A stretch of 14,325 nt of DNA from Streptosporangiaceae bacterium (GTDB lineage: Bacteria > Actinomycetota > Actinomycetes > Streptosporangiales > Streptosporangiaceae). How positions within the stretch are numbered: the stretch's first letter is position 1; each line of letters starts with the position of its first letter. A program made the translations under genes and the position numbers. A model generated the notes under the pieces. The model was not told where the DNA came from, made no database searches, and worked only from the letters and a program-made list of their open reading frames with translations. The stretch spans positions 1-14,325 of the forward strand of contig JASHQP010000489.1 in the NCBI GenBank assembly GCA_030039095.1, in the 5' to 3' direction. Of the stretch, positions 13,701 through 14,325 are shown one piece after another.

Positions 13701-14325
13701 CCCCGGACGGGACGCTGCTGATCTCGCTGATGCGCGCGTGCAGCAGCTGGCCGTGTGGCGTCTGGATCGACGGCGACAAGCGCGCGACGCCGGACGGCAG
13801 CAGCTTCGCGTTCCAGCACTGGAGCCACACGTTCGAGTACGCGCTGGCTGCCGGTCCCGGTGACTGGCGCAGCGCCGGGTTCCCGCTGGCTGGTGAGGAC
13901 TACAACCACGACCTGCTGGCCTGCGAGACCGGGCTGCACGACGGGCCGCTTCCGGCCACGGCGAGCCTGGCAGCCGCCGACCCGCCCACCGCCGTGCTGT
14001 CCGCGCTGAAGCCCCTCGGCAATCCGCTGTACCCGGTGGCTCCGGTGGCTCCGGTGGCTCCGGTGGCCCCGGCGGGTGTGGCGCGCGACGTCATGGTCCG
14101 GCTGCGCGACGTGTCCGGGCGGGCCGAGCCCACCAGCGCATCGGTGACCCTTCTCACCGGTGTGGCGGCTGCCAGCGGCACCGGACCGTGCGAGGAAGCG
14201 GGCGGCCTGCCGCTGCCGGTGCGCGACGGCGCCGCCGCGGCTGAGCTGCCGGCCGCCGGGACCGTGACCATGGTGCTCACCCCGGGCCGGCTGCTGGCGC
14301 CTGCCTCGCAGCCCGAGGCGCCGCG
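10715..14325 (+). CDS. GH38 alpha-mannosidase (3' end outside the window)
   Basis: A very large glycoside hydrolase, with 1,203 codons in view and no stop before the right edge. Family 38 enzymes remove alpha-mannose residues with retention, using a zinc ion. Residues 1 to about 115 are a beta-rich N-terminal domain. The catalytic domain opens with HFHYDPVWW (H123, H125 region; zinc ligands H123/D127 by family analogy). The nucleophile is expected at D253 in WMLDAFGLDPAFP. The HHDAITG motif is at 475-481. Later segments VVVFNTLSQPRSG, ENAAFLVEADPASGGTLARL, and then LLNRGTPGSL and FQHWSHTFEYAL follow the GH38 middle and C-terminal domain order. No signal peptide is seen, so it should act in the cytoplasm on imported glycans or mannosides. 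ATG 10715 is the first start after an in-frame TGA at 10709-10711; no good ribosome binding site precedes it. A Pro-Val-Ala repeat lies at about 1107-1118. Confidence 0.95.
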   Translation, partial: MRISDVTSTGLFVGSPARPLAIVRVTLDGEDGSAGRVPGGEGQVTVRVEGPAVTTPQPAVVTAPGPGQRRDVEVGIEVAAPHAAGTPVQVTVVAENPAAALRAERAATISTGEPGWTMWMVSHFHYDPVWWSTQGQFTESRIFLPDADGHVPDTRVAFELVRLHLEEARRDPDYKFVLAEIDYLKPHFDAHPEDRADLLALIKAGRIEIVGGTYNEPNTNLTSAESTIRNMIAGLAFQREVLGADPSAAWMLDAFGLDPAFPGLMAAAGMTESSWARGPFHQWGPNRMVGDNRRMQFPSEFEWLSPDGSGLLTSYMANHYGAGWVTSTAATLEAAEQAAYEQFSQLAPVAATRNVLLPVGADHVIPSRWVTGIHRDWNERYVWPRFVTALPSEFFAAVRKDAAEREVWISPQTRDMNPVYTGKDVSYIDTKQAQRAAETAVEDGERLATLAWLAGAEYPAASVDKAWRLLMFGAHHDAITGVEGDQTYLDLLGGWREAFERGDTARLGAARHLAGLAATASAAGPQTGGTARAVVVFNTLSQPRSGLARITLEFAGPGAGWAVLRDDTGADVPCLAEGATWHEDGTLAGLTLTFRAQDVPALGYRTYLAVPAEGPERIAGWQPAGGTVIENAAFLVEADPASGGTLARLLDKRSGAELLAGPGNELVLQEEYAQHPRWNEGPWLLCPKGPGRGSAGLAAAVRAERCPVGSRLIAEFSTEELRITQETLLWDGADRVEFRTHVDGWAGQDRLLRVRFPARVPGGLPVYQTAVAVIGRSPGSADTDVAEHDYTLDNPAHEWFGVGSTARVAVAGPEGGPRMHAIGVAEVITPKVLDGCQEAVRELVVALARAGVTATCSRPDGPRYGSIDVDSNLPDVRVALGGPAENPFTAAVLAAAGTATPAAAAALAESGVLWVPAARSRQDAFAPGSDLRGVTDLPVLVVAGGDLPAAIRALAADAGDAVIEARGAGGGGDDADELAGLSVALLNRGTPGSLVTPDGTLLISLMRACSSWPCGVWIDGDKRATPDGSSFAFQHWSHTFEYALAAGPGDWRSAGFPLAGEDYNHDLLACETGLHDGPLPATASLAAADPPTAVLSALKPLGNPLYPVAPVAPVAPVAPAGVARDVMVRLRDVSGRAEPTSASVTLLTGVAAASGTGPCEEAGGLPLPVRDGAAAAELPAAGTVTMVLTPGRLLAPASQPEAP
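14033..14068 (+). repeat. Four tandem 9-bp repeats coding Pro-Val-Ala inside the mannosidase
   Basis: Three exact copies of CCGGTGGCT (14033-14059) and a fourth differing only in its last base (14060-14068) run in frame, coding PVA four times. It falls between a conserved GH38 segment and the last visible domain, so it probably serves as a flexible linker. The copy number would be prone to slippage without breaking the frame. Confidence 0.9.

Noticed and set aside
1..14325. CRISPR arrays, toxin-antitoxin or phage defence systems, insertion sequences, tRNA or rRNA genes
   Set aside because: Searched by eye on both strands; I found no spaced direct repeats, transposase or nuclease motifs, or tRNA/rRNA-like segments.

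Overview
The window is very GC-rich DNA (about 70% by eye) with strong G/C bias at third codon positions, short operons with overlapping start and stop codons, GTG starts, and many LacI, GntR and ArsR type regulators. This points to an actinomycete chromosome, probably a soil actinobacterium with a large accessory metabolism. I cannot place the genus. I see no rRNA, tRNA, CRISPR array, phage gene, transposase or origin.

Left part, plus strand (1-5753): the C-terminal part of a LacI-family regulator enters from the left edge. After a 193-bp gap with a LacI-type operator palindrome comes a four-gene cluster: an APC-superfamily permease, a copper/TPQ primary amine oxidase (ATGA overlap), a GntR/HutC-type regulator with a UTRA domain, and a GNAT acetyltransferase of the spermidine/spermine acetyltransferase type (GTGA overlap). 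Together they read as an amine uptake and catabolism unit: import the amine, oxidise it to aldehyde, ammonia and peroxide, or acetylate it, under local control. The substrate is not determined by the sequence.

Middle, minus strand (5726-8640): a LacI-family regulator (8640 to 7579) is followed by a 218-bp gap holding a promoter flanked by three LacI-type operators. That promoter faces a beta-hydroxyacid dehydrogenase gene (7360 to 6380). Downstream of it lies the wreck of a branched-chain amino acid type ABC transporter operon. A ribosome binding site and signal peptide start (livK-like) are joined directly to the C-terminus of a LivG ATPase, then to a LivF lacking its Walker A region, then, after a second internal deletion, to the LivF C-terminus and its natural stop. 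A whole transporter operon appears collapsed to about 620 bp.

Right part: an ArsR-type regulator and an MFS exporter form a tight minus-strand pair (10610 to 8678). The regulator seems to be read as a leaderless transcript from a promoter carrying a perfect 10-bp palindrome. Divergently, on the plus strand, a very large GH38 alpha-mannosidase begins at 10715 and runs off the right edge with more than 1,200 codons in view. It carries four copies of a 9-bp tandem repeat coding Pro-Val-Ala.

No stretch of more than 300 bases lacks a gene or gene remnant. The most informative non-gene signals are the three-operator promoter at 7381-7505, the collapsed liv operon at 5726-6345 and the leaderless promoter at 10611-10648. 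I did not find a convincing new defence or mobile system. All intact genes belong to known families.
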